This document shows, in pieces, positions 24,199 through 30,599 of a stretch of DNA of 64,000 nucleotides (position 1 is the stretch's first letter; each line of letters begins with the position of its first letter). The stretch lies in assembly GCA_035283185.1 (NCBI GenBank), contig DATEUJ010000207.1:5515-69514 (forward strand), in the 5' to 3' direction. Made by a program: the position numbers and the translations under genes. Origin of the DNA: DASSFZ01 sp035283185 (GTDB lineage: Bacteria > Chloroflexota > Anaerolineae > Fen-1058). The notes under the pieces were generated by a model. That model was not told the origin of the DNA, made no database searches, and saw nothing but the letters and a program-made list of their open reading frames with translations.

Positions 24199-25044
24199 TT
24201 ACGCTGCGACGGGCTTGGGCTGTCCGTCGCGGTGAGCGATGATCACCGTCGCGGCTTGCCCGAGCGGATCGCCGGCTTTGTTCTTGGCCAGCCAGTCGAC
24301 CAAGTTGGGCTTGTGCTCTTCGAGGTAGCCGAGGGTCTTGCCCTTCACCGACGGATCTTGCTTCGTCGCGAAGGGCATGACGGCGGCCATCGCCTCATCC
24401 AGCGCCGTGCCGTTGGCCTGGCCCTTGTCGGCCTTGCCATCCTGCGCGCCGGGCTTGGCGACCGTCGCGGGATTCGCGGCAGCAGCCCCTTCGGCTGTGC
24501 TTCCCGCTCCCTCCGGTCGGGGACTTCGCAGGGCATGCTTCGCCGCGGCCGGTTTCCTGACCGCCGCCGCACCTGAACCCTTCACCGTGCGGTGATCGCG
24601 CTTGCCCAGGTAAACGGATTCCTGGAAGCCGATCTTCGACGCGGCCTGCCCGATGGCGCTGGTGATCGCGCCCTTCAGCGCGTACGCCAGCGACCCGTTC
24701 TCGCTGCCCCCGGTCGAGGGGATCGAGAATGTCAGCTCGTCGCCGTCGATCATCTTGTACCAGAACGTGAGCGATGGCACGTGCGCCGAGTACACCGTGC
24801 GGCCTTTGTCATTGGTGTACGAGTCCCAGCGCGGATCGAGGTTGAGGGTGTACCCCCAGCCGATGCCGCAGAGGCCGAAGATGTCGTTCAGCACCCTGGT
24901 CATGTGGTTGGGGTCGATGTCGGTCAGGTCGACTGCGCCCGGCACGGCCTTGTACGCATCCAGCGGGAGCTCCTCGTCGAGCTTCGTCCGCATCTCGGAC
25001 AGCGGCAGGCCCGTGAGCGTCTTCAGCGCGTTGTAGTCGCTCAT
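24199..25044 (-). CDS. Rad52/22-like single-strand annealing protein
   Basis: A 281-residue protein whose first 160 residues match the Rad52-type annealing fold: VLNDIFGLCGIGWGYTL, SLTFWYKMIDGDELTFSIPSTGG, and YALKGAITSAIGQAASKIGFQESVYLG. These proteins form rings that anneal complementary ssDNA and are typical of phages and plasmids. The C-terminal part is low-complexity and includes an in-frame palindromic insertion (24501-24537, peptide ALRSPRPEGAGS). ATG 25044 follows ATAGGAGGATAATGCC and a GCCCCC/GGGGGC leader hairpin. With the OB-fold protein and nucleases it makes a recombination set. Confidence 0.85.
   Translation of the reverse strand: MSDYNALKTLTGLPLSEMRTKLDEELPLDAYKAVPGAVDLTDIDPNHMTRVLNDIFGLCGIGWGYTLNLDPRWDSYTNDKGRTVYSAHVPSLTFWYKMIDGDELTFSIPSTGGSENGSLAYALKGAITSAIGQAASKIGFQESVYLGKRDHRTVKGSGAAAVRKPAAAKHALRSPRPEGAGSTAEGAAAANPATVAKPGAQDGKADKGQANGTALDEAMAAVMPFATKQDPSVKGKTLGYLEEHKPNLVDWLAKNKAGDPLGQAATVIIAHRDGQPKPVAA
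24501..24540. repeat. In-gene palindromic element (SPRP family)
   Basis: TTCCCGCTCC ... GGTCGGGGACTT.GCA is shared with 48215-48272 in an unrelated gene. Both encode SPRP peptides in frame (LRSPRPEGAGS here, MQSPRPNPLQGAGG there), so one mobile unit entered two genes. Confidence 0.7.
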
Positions 25045-25063
25045 GCCATTATCCTCCTATGTT

Positions 25064-25079
25064 GCCCCCGGTCGGGGGC
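25064..25079 (-). promoter_or_regulatory. Leader hairpin of the Rad52-like gene
   Basis: GCCCCC-GGTC-GGGGGC sits five bases upstream of TAGGAGGAT on the minus strand, the same hairpin-then-ribosome-site layout as other leaders in the array. Confidence 0.5.
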
Positions 25080-25144
25080 GTGTTGTGTGATGAGAGGCCC
25101 CGGAGCGCGTCACTGGGACGCGACGGCCGGAGCCGGTTGCAGAC

Positions 25145-25195
25145 AACCCCGCGAAGCGGGGCGCAAGCAGCATGCCCCCTGCGTGGCGGGGCATG
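25145..25195. repeat. Intergenic palindromic elements
   Basis: AACCCCGC-GAA-GCGGGGCGCAAGCAGC (25145-25170) is the same unit found inside several genes; it is followed directly by CATGCCCC ... GGGGCATG (25170-25193). Confidence 0.7.
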
Positions 25196-25349
25196 GAAGG
25201 TTCCATACGCCCGGGCCACGGCCGGGGGCGGAGGGTAAGGCGCTCCGCTCGCCGATATGGCGGATAGCGCATAGTCTACGGCGGATGCCAGTAGCCATCG
25301 CCATCTGCGATACGCTATCTGCGCTTGTTAAGGTCCCTGCACTACCAAG

Positions 25350-25442
25350 TCGCCCCGGCAGGGGTCGAACCTGCCTGCTTCACCCTCGGAGCGCAGACAA
25401 GATGCTTGTCTTGTGCGCTCCGGGGGTTCGCCGCGAGGGCGA
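25350..25442 (-). ncRNA. tRNA-like element with T-arm, acceptor helix and long central hairpin
   Basis: In minus-strand RNA the 3' part is GGCAGG-TTCGACC-CCTGCC, a 6-bp T-arm with a canonical 7-base T-loop, followed at once by GGGGCGA. This pairs (one G-U) with TCGCCCT at 25436-25442 to give a 7-bp acceptor-like helix. Between them a long hairpin (25387-25422) replaces the anticodon region. There is no normal D arm, no 7-base anticodon loop and no CCA, so it is not an ordinary tRNA. It is either a relic or a tRNA mimic for RNA processing. Compare 15857-15899. Confidence 0.5.
25387..25422 (-). terminator. Long hairpin inside the tRNA-like element
   Basis: Outer 9-bp stem CGGAGCGCA/TGCGCTCCG and inner 6-bp stem GACAAG/CTTGTC with a 3-base loop and a TTG bulge. 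It may double as the terminator for the gene ending at 25628. Confidence 0.5.
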
Positions 25443-25485
25443 GAACTCGCGGGGTGTCGATCACTAATGATCTAGGCCCCCTTCA

Positions 25486-25598
25486 GATGATCGCCTCTTG
25501 GCGCTCTGGCGATCATCTCCTGCATTTTTGTGGCTTTCCAGCGATCATCCGGCTCCGGCCTGCCGATCATCTGGGCAACTAGATGATCGCCGATCATC
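25486..25598. repeat. Six GATGATCG/CGATCATC repeats, possible iterons or origin
   Basis: The 8-base unit occurs at 25486, 25510, 25542, 25564, 25582 and 25591, in both orientations. The last two form GATGATCG-C-CGATCATC. CTCCGGCCTGC flanks part of the cluster as a direct repeat (25553, 25602). The cluster lies in a 583-bp gap (25045-25627) without genes, between a Rad52-like gene and a replication-relaxation-like gene. Each unit contains GATC, the likely target of the Dam-family methylase encoded 3 kb away. Confidence 0.6.
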
Positions 25599-25627
25599 TG
25601 ACTCCGGCCTGCGGTTCATGTGCCTGG

Positions 25628-27058
25628 TCAAGCCGCCCAGAGCGGGTCCGGCAACACTAGCCCGTCGCCCCTCCAATCCTTCATGCCGGCGATCAGCGTC
25701 TCCAGGTCGCAGGCCAGCACCTGCACACCCTGCTCGCGGCCGCGCGCGGCCAGCTTCTCGCGTTCGGCCAGGTTGGGCGCGCACACGGCGATGTGGCCCT
25801 GCGCCTGCGCCATGTGGCTCCACTTGGCGTCCTTTTCCGGCTTGTCGCGGTCGAGCATCTCGACTTCCACGTAGTGCCGCTCGCCGTCACGCGCGACCAG
25901 CACGTCCGGCTGGAAGCGGCGGTCGCCTGTGTCGGGCATGACGGTCACGCGCCAGCCGCGCCAGCGGGCATGATTGGCGAACGACAGCACGGCCAGGGTG
26001 TGCTTCTTCATGTCCGGGTTGTCGCCGTCGTGCAGCCGGATGAGCCGCTCCCAGTCGGACTCGACCGGCTCGCCCCAGCCGAAGGCCCGGCACAGCGCGC
26101 GGCCTTCCGCCGTCAGCCGGTAGACCACCAGTGTCGTGTTGACGGGCGACGTCATGATCATTTTCTCCATGACGACAAACTCACCCGGCGCGGCGGCCAG
26201 CCGGTCGAGGATGGCGTTGGGCTTGCTGCCTTCTTTCGTCCCGGTCGCTTTCGCGATCAGGGCCGTCATCACTGCGCGTGCCGAGATCCCGTGCCGGGCC
26301 AGGATGTACAGCGCGAGCGTCTGCCGCCTCCGGTGGCTTTCGACTGCCAGCTCAATGCTGTGCCGCGGCGCCATCCGGCGGTCGATGTCCAGGCACGGAA
26401 AGCGGTGCTGGATGCCGGACGGCACCGGCGGCCGATCGGCATCGGGTGCGATCAGTTCCGCCAGAACCTCCTCCAGCGTGGTCGGCTCTAAGCCGGCGGC
26501 CACCGCGCGTGTCAGGGTCGACACAACCGGCGGCTCAGCAAGCGGCGCAACCTCGATCAGGGTGGGCTGGCTCGGCGCGGGTAGCGCGGCCGGCGCCTGC
26601 GCTTCCTTCAGTGCCAGCGTCCGCTCCCGAGTGAACAGCTGCCGCTCGCGCGTCTCCAGCTGCGCCCGCATGTGCTCGACCACTTCCTCGCGTGCCGCGA
26701 GCTGGCTCTGCCACTCGGCAACCTGTCGCTGCAGCCTGGCGAGCTCGGCTTCGAGCATGGCGTTGCGTTCGGCCAGTTTCCGGTCGGTCGCGCCCAGACC
26801 CCAGCCGGCGTCGTCTCCGGTCGGCAGGCTCTCGGCGAAGAAGCGCCGCCAGTCGTCGGGCGTCCATTTGCCGGGCACGCCCGGATCGGCGCGGCGCCGC
26901 TCGTCGAACGCCAGGCCTGCGACACGGTAGGCCAGCTCGGTCAGCAGCCTGTACGCGTCGCGCAGTTCCTGCTCGCGCTTCTGGCGCAGCGCGCGCTCGG
27001 CGTGGTCGATCTGCTCTATGAGCGCATCGGCATGCGCACGTGCGCTAGTTGCGCGCAT
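25628..27058 (-). CDS. Coiled-coil, replication-relaxation-like protein
   Basis: A 476-residue protein. ATG 27058 was chosen because upstream codons belong to the overlapping gene; GGAGG lies about 12 bases upstream. Residues about 85-170 are coiled coil (ERNAMLEAELARLQRQVAEWQSQLAAREEV). A winged-helix-like region follows (about 255-345, TLALYILARHGISARAVMTALIAKA). The C-terminal part (HTLAVLSFANHARWRGW ... FQPDVLVARDGERHYVEVEMLDRD) has the PD...EVE layout of a PD-(D/E)XK-like fold and resembles Replic_Relax family proteins, which are implicated in plasmid DNA relaxation. Position beside the iteron-like cluster supports a replication or mobilisation role. Assignment to the family is tentative. 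Confidence 0.6.
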   Translation of the reverse strand: MRATSARAHADALIEQIDHAERALRQKREQELRDAYRLLTELAYRVAGLAFDERRRADPGVPGKWTPDDWRRFFAESLPTGDDAGWGLGATDRKLAERNAMLEAELARLQRQVAEWQSQLAAREEVVEHMRAQLETRERQLFTRERTLALKEAQAPAALPAPSQPTLIEVAPLAEPPVVSTLTRAVAAGLEPTTLEEVLAELIAPDADRPPVPSGIQHRFPCLDIDRRMAPRHSIELAVESHRRRQTLALYILARHGISARAVMTALIAKATGTKEGSKPNAILDRLAAAPGEFVVMEKMIMTSPVNTTLVVYRLTAEGRALCRAFGWGEPVESDWERLIRLHDGDNPDMKKHTLAVLSFANHARWRGWRVTVMPDTGDRRFQPDVLVARDGERHYVEVEMLDRDKPEKDAKWSHMAQAQGHIAVCAPNLAEREKLAARGREQGVQVLACDLETLIAGMKDWRGDGLVLPDPLWAA

Positions 27059-27578
27059 AACGTGACGCAGCCTCCTGCAGGCTGGCGACGAGATGATCCA
27101 CGGCCTGCTGTGCTGGCTCGCGCGCCATCGCGCCGATGGCCCAGTTTTGGACGGCGGCGGCGGCCTCGACCAGCAGGTGGCGCTGGTGCGCCAGCGCGGA
27201 CTGTCCCTCGTCGCGGCGGTTGGCAATCTGGCTGGCGACGATCTGCGCGCGCACCGGATCGGGCACGGGATCGTTGAGCAGCTCAATCAGTGTTTCGGCG
27301 TCGCGCTGCAGCGCGCCGAGTTCGGCGCGGTAGGCCTGTTCGGCTTGCAGCACCTGCCAGTCAGTCGGCGACAGCACCTGGCTGTCGAAGGTGTACGCGC
27401 GGCCCAGCAGCGCCAGGCCGGTAAGCGCCAGGAGCGCGGCGAAGGCTATGGTGGCGACCGTCGCGACGGATGACGTGTCCCAGCGCATCCTTCGACTTCG
27501 CTGCGCTCCGCTTGGGACAGACGGCGCGGCGATGTTCAAGTTGCGCCGCCGCCGGCGGCGAGGTCCTGTCCAGCTCAA
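27045..27578 (-). CDS. Membrane-anchored helical protein
   Basis: A 177-residue product from TTG 27578, supported by AGAGGAGG seven bases upstream. The first 35 residues are Arg-rich and include an in-frame repeat insertion (27487-27525, peptide PSVPSGAQRSRRMRW). One membrane helix follows at about 37-60 (ATVATIAFAALLALTGLALL), then a long helical domain (DWQVLQAEQAYRAELGALQRDAETLIELL). The stop overlaps the start of the coiled-coil gene by 14 bases. Function unknown. Confidence 0.65.
   Translation of the reverse strand: MSWTGPRRRRRRNLNIAAPSVPSGAQRSRRMRWDTSSVATVATIAFAALLALTGLALLGRAYTFDSQVLSPTDWQVLQAEQAYRAELGALQRDAETLIELLNDPVPDPVRAQIVASQIANRRDEGQSALAHQRHLLVEAAAAVQNWAIGAMAREPAQQAVDHLVASLQEAASRYARN
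27487..27525. repeat. In-gene element of the CCTTCGACTTCGCT type
   Basis: CCTTCGACTTCGCTGCGCTC followed by CGCTTGGGACAG is a unit akin to those at 13088, 37196 (intergenic) and 43353 (in gene, peptide LRPEPVEGW). It encodes an Arg-rich segment here without breaking the frame. Confidence 0.65.
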
Positions 27579-27589
27579 TGCGGCCTCCT

Positions 27590-28390
27590 CTACTTCGACA
27601 GACTGTCGATCATTTCGCGAAACGCCTCGACCGGCTGCGCACCGAACAATGGTTGGCCGTTAATGAAGAATGACGGCGTGCCGCGCAGGCCGGCGTCCAT
27701 GGCTTCCTGCCGGTCGGCCTCGACGCGCGCCAGCGTCTCGTCGTTTGTCAAGCATGTCGCAAAGCGCGTCGTGTCCAGGCCCAGCTTCTCGGCCAGCGCG
27801 ACCAGGCTGGCGTCATCGAATGACTCCGTACTGTACCCCGCAGAGCGGGGCGCAAGCAGCAACTCGTCATGATACGCCCAGAACGCGCCCTGGTCGGCGG
27901 CGCACTCGGCGGCCTGCGCTGCGCGCACCGAGTCCGAACCCAGGATGGCGAAGTGCTTGAAGACGATCTGGGCTTTGCCCGTCTCGACGTACTCGCGGAT
28001 CAGCGCGGGCATCGTCTCCCGAAAGAACTTCGCGCAGTACGGGCAGCGGAAGTCGGCAAACTCGACGATCATCACGGGCGCGTCCGGATCGCCCAGGCGG
28101 TTGGCCGCGCGCATGCTGAACTCAACCTCTGACGCTTTGGGTTCGGATTGCGCCGCTGCCGGTTGCGAATCGCTGCCCTTAGGCGCGCTCATGCCCATCT
28201 GGGCGTAGGCGTCGAGCGTGCCCTGGCGCGCCGCCTCGCGGACGGCGTTCAGGTCGATGGCCGAGCGCGCGACGACGGCTGCCACCAGGGCGACGGCGGC
28301 GACCAGCGCCACCGGCGCGAGCCAGTCGGATGCAAGCCGGGTCAGTTTGCCGGCCGGGCGGGTGGTCGATTGAACGGATGGATTCAGCAT
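27590..28390 (-). CDS. DsbA-like thiol:disulfide oxidoreductase
   Basis: A 266-residue protein with an N-terminal membrane anchor (about 24-44) and a DsbA-like thioredoxin domain: FADFRCPYCAKFF (C116, C119 in CPYC), a helical insertion, and GTPSFFINGQPLFG with the cis-proline. It resembles membrane-anchored DsbA/BdbD proteins that form disulfides outside the cytoplasm; the very Cys-rich secreted protein at 30600 is a plausible client. An in-frame palindrome adds APRSAG near residue 180 (27837-27860). ATG 28390 has GAGGAAG. The next genes upstream are the methylase and prepilin peptidase. Confidence 0.88.
   Translation of the reverse strand: MLNPSVQSTTRPAGKLTRLASDWLAPVALVAAVALVAAVVARSAIDLNAVREAARQGTLDAYAQMGMSAPKGSDSQPAAAQSEPKASEVEFSMRAANRLGDPDAPVMIVEFADFRCPYCAKFFRETMPALIREYVETGKAQIVFKHFAILGSDSVRAAQAAECAADQGAFWAYHDELLLAPRSAGYSTESFDDASLVALAEKLGLDTTRFATCLTNDETLARVEADRQEAMDAGLRGTPSFFINGQPLFGAQPVEAFREMIDSLSK
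27837..27860. repeat. In-gene palindromic element (GCTTGCGCCCCGC family)
   Basis: ACCCCGCAGAGCGGGGCGCAAGCAGC on the plus strand is the reverse form of the unit at 12804, 32604 and 38279; here it falls in a surface-loop region of the DsbA-like gene. Confidence 0.7.
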
Positions 28391-28397
28391 GGCTTCC

Positions 28398-29249
28398 TCA
28401 GTAATTGCGAATGATTAGCTCACCGACTTTGCCGCGCCCGTGTGCGTTCCGGTTGATTGGCCGGCTGGCCTGCACCGGCTCGATCCGGTAGCGCGGGTCG
28501 GCATACAGGCTGCGAATGAACGGCGTGTCGGAGTTCGACAGCATCACGTACACGGCGCGCCGCGTCAGTTCGGCGACCACGTCGCGCAGACGCCGCTGAT
28601 CGGCTTCGGTGAAGCCGCTGCGATCGTAGGCAGTGAACGACGACGTGACAGAGAGCGGATCATACGGCGGATCGCAGTAGACCAGATCGCCGGGCTGCGC
28701 GTGGTCGAGCACTATCTGAAAATCGCTCGCGCGGATGATGACATGGCGCGAGTTGATCAGATGCGAGACTGCACGCAGGTTGTCCTCGTCGCAGATCGTC
28801 TGGCGATCGTAATCGCCCATCGGCACATTGAAACGTCCGCGCCGATTGACGCGATACAGGCCGTTGAAGCACGTCCGGTTCAGGTAGATCAGCCGCGCTG
28901 CGCGTTCCGCCGGCGACAGCGTTTCAGGCTCGAGAGCGCGCACGGCGTAGTAGTGGCCCTGGCCGTGATCGGCCCGGTGCTCGTTGAGCCGGGCGATCAC
29001 GCATTCGGCCGCATCGCGCAGAGCCCCGTAGGCGGCGATCAGTTCGGCATTAAGGTCCGACAGGTAGAACGTCGCCTCTCGCTCTCCGGCGACCTCGAAG
29101 AACAGCGCGCCGCCGCCCAGGAACGGCTCGTGATACGCCTCGAAATGCGCCGGCAGTCGCGCCATCAGTTCGGGTAACAGCCGCGTCTTGCCGCCGGCCC
29201 ACTTCACGAACGGTCTGGCTGTTGCCGTCATCATCGCCGTCATCGTCAT
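28398..29249 (-). CDS. Dam-family (D12 class) adenine-N6 DNA methyltransferase
   Basis: A 283-residue protein with FVKWAGGKTRLLPEL (motif X), EPFLGGGALFF (motif I) and YCDPPYDPL (motif IV, DPPY), the order of D12-class Dam/DpnM methylases. It transfers a methyl group from S-adenosylmethionine to adenine; GATC is the usual target but specificity cannot be proved from sequence. ATG 29249 overlaps the stop of the prepilin-peptidase gene (ATGA). No cognate restriction gene is adjacent, so it is an orphan methylase, possibly acting on GATC sites of the repeat cluster at 25486-25598. Confidence 0.9.
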   Translation of the reverse strand: MTMTAMMTATARPFVKWAGGKTRLLPELMARLPAHFEAYHEPFLGGGALFFEVAGEREATFYLSDLNAELIAAYGALRDAAECVIARLNEHRADHGQGHYYAVRALEPETLSPAERAARLIYLNRTCFNGLYRVNRRGRFNVPMGDYDRQTICDEDNLRAVSHLINSRHVIIRASDFQIVLDHAQPGDLVYCDPPYDPLSVTSSFTAYDRSGFTEADQRRLRDVVAELTRRAVYVMLSNSDTPFIRSLYADPRYRIEPVQASRPINRNAHGRGKVGELIIRNY

Positions 29250-29794
29250 ACGCCTATCACTCGCATCGCTTCGAGCAAAATGCCCGCGACCGCCAACGCC
29301 GCCACCGCCGGCATCTCGGCATTGGCGGGAATGTTCACCTCGTCCCGTTTCTGCAGAAACACCGCCTCCGTCAGCGCCAGCACCAGGCCGAGCGCCGAAC
29401 GGCGACGGACGATCATCACCGCTGCGCCCGCGAGCGCGATGGCCACCGATCCGGTCAGCAGTCCGGACAGGCCGTGCCGTAGGCCGAGCCCCAGCAGCGC
29501 GATGGCATCCGCGCCGCCCCACCAGCCCAGTGCCCAGGCGAACGCTCCGCCGGCGAGGGCGATGGCAGGCGCGGGTGTGTTAGTCACCACGCCCAGCCCG
29601 ATGGCGGGCACGACCATCAGCAGCGCGTGACGGCGCGGCCAGACGAGTGCCATTGCTGCGGCAGTCCACCACGGCCACGGCTGGCCGATCAGGCTGGCGA
29701 CTACGAGCGCCACCAGCACGAGCATCGAGATGCGTCGCGCACGCAGATCTTGGATCAGCACTAACGCCCAAAGCGCGACAAGAGCAACATTCAT
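29246..29794 (-). CDS. Type IV prepilin peptidase (TadV/CpaA-like)
   Basis: A 182-residue polytopic membrane protein with about six hydrophobic helices. The two catalytic aspartates of A24 aspartyl proteases are visible: LIQDLRARRIS (D16) and GGADAIALLGLG (a GxGD-type site as GGAD). The enzyme cleaves prepilin leaders at the inner membrane and would process the Flp pilins at 34.9-35.2 kb. ATG 29794 follows AGGTGAGAGAC; GTG 29803 is an alternative. It lies 3 kb from the rest of the Tad genes, separated by the DUF4160/DUF2442 pair and two secreted-protein genes. Confidence 0.8.
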   Translation of the reverse strand: MNVALVALWALVLIQDLRARRISMLVLVALVVASLIGQPWPWWTAAAMALVWPRRHALLMVVPAIGLGVVTNTPAPAIALAGGAFAWALGWWGGADAIALLGLGLRHGLSGLLTGSVAIALAGAAVMIVRRRSALGLVLALTEAVFLQKRDEVNIPANAEMPAVAALAVAGILLEAMRVIGV

Positions 29795-29924
29795 GTCTCT
29801 CACCTGTCCTCTGCAAGAACCTGCGTGGCGAATCCTTCATCCATCGGCCGCGCTGGCACGCGCTTGACGAGGTTCGCAATGGTCAGTACAATGTGGATAC
29901 GAAACTGATCGCTCAGAGATCATT

Positions 29925-30185
29925 GTGCCTGAAATCTGCCGTTTCTTCGGAATCGTCATCGCGATCAATTACAATGACCATCAACCGCCACACTTTCACG
30001 CTCGCTATGGCGAATACAAGGCGTTGATTGCCATACCCACGCTCACGTTGCTGCGAGGACGCTTGCCCGCGCGCGCTCTGGGTCTGACGATTGAGTGGGC
30101 GTCGCGCCACCAGGATGAGCTGATGGATAACTGGGAACGCGCCCGACATCACGAACCCCTGATTCGGATTGAACCGTTGGAGTAG
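29925..30185 (+). CDS. DUF4160 protein
   Basis: An 86-residue protein from GTG 29925. PEICRFFGIVIAINYNDHQPPHFHARYGEYKA, with its PPHFHA motif, is diagnostic of DUF4160. The gene is followed 4 bases later by a DUF2442 gene, a pairing seen often in bacterial genomes and suspected to be a toxin-antitoxin-like module; no activity is established. It is on the plus strand between minus-strand blocks, consistent with a small mobile cassette. Confidence 0.85.
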   Translation: MPEICRFFGIVIAINYNDHQPPHFHARYGEYKALIAIPTLTLLRGRLPARALGLTIEWASRHQDELMDNWERARHHEPLIRIEPLE

Positions 30186-30189
30186 GTCC

Positions 30190-30480
30190 ATGCTCAAAGA
30201 CATTGTCGCTGTTCAACCCTTAGACGGTTACCGCTTGCGCCTTCGCTTCGAGAACGGCATCGAGGGCGAAGTGGATATTGCGCAGCTCGTTGAATTCACC
30301 GGCGTGTTCGCGCCGCTGCGCGAGCGCGCCTACTTCGAGCAGGTGCGGGTCAACCCTGACACGGGCACGATCTGTTGGCCGAACGACGCCGACCTGGACC
30401 CGGATGTGCTGTACGCGCTGGTGTCAGGTGAGCCACTTCCATCCTTTCCGGAGATTACGCTGACCGGTGCGGCTGGCTAA
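30190..30480 (+). CDS. DUF2442 protein
   Basis: A 96-residue protein from ATG 30190, four bases after the DUF4160 stop. MLKDIVAVQPLDGYRLRLRFENGIEGEVDIAQLV and GTICWPNDADLDPDVLY are the typical DUF2442 core. It forms a two-gene unit with the upstream DUF4160 gene and probably interacts with its product. The following 119-bp gap to 30599 contains word-like repeats (TTCATCCTTCCGCCTTC) and no gene. Confidence 0.85.
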   Translation: MLKDIVAVQPLDGYRLRLRFENGIEGEVDIAQLVEFTGVFAPLRERAYFEQVRVNPDTGTICWPNDADLDPDVLYALVSGEPLPSFPEITLTGAAG

Positions 30481-30599
30481 CCTCGCAGCGACTGGAACCA
30501 CCTTCGCTCTTCATCCTTCCGCCTTCGCCCTCGGTCGCGTGAGTATGGGTGTAGGGAAGCGACTCCCACACGCCCACGCGGAGCGCCATCACACTCACC

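Noticed and set aside
25350..25442. A normal tRNA gene
   Set aside because: T-loop and acceptor pair well, but there is no standard D arm, no 7-base anticodon loop and no CCA; reported as tRNA-like only.
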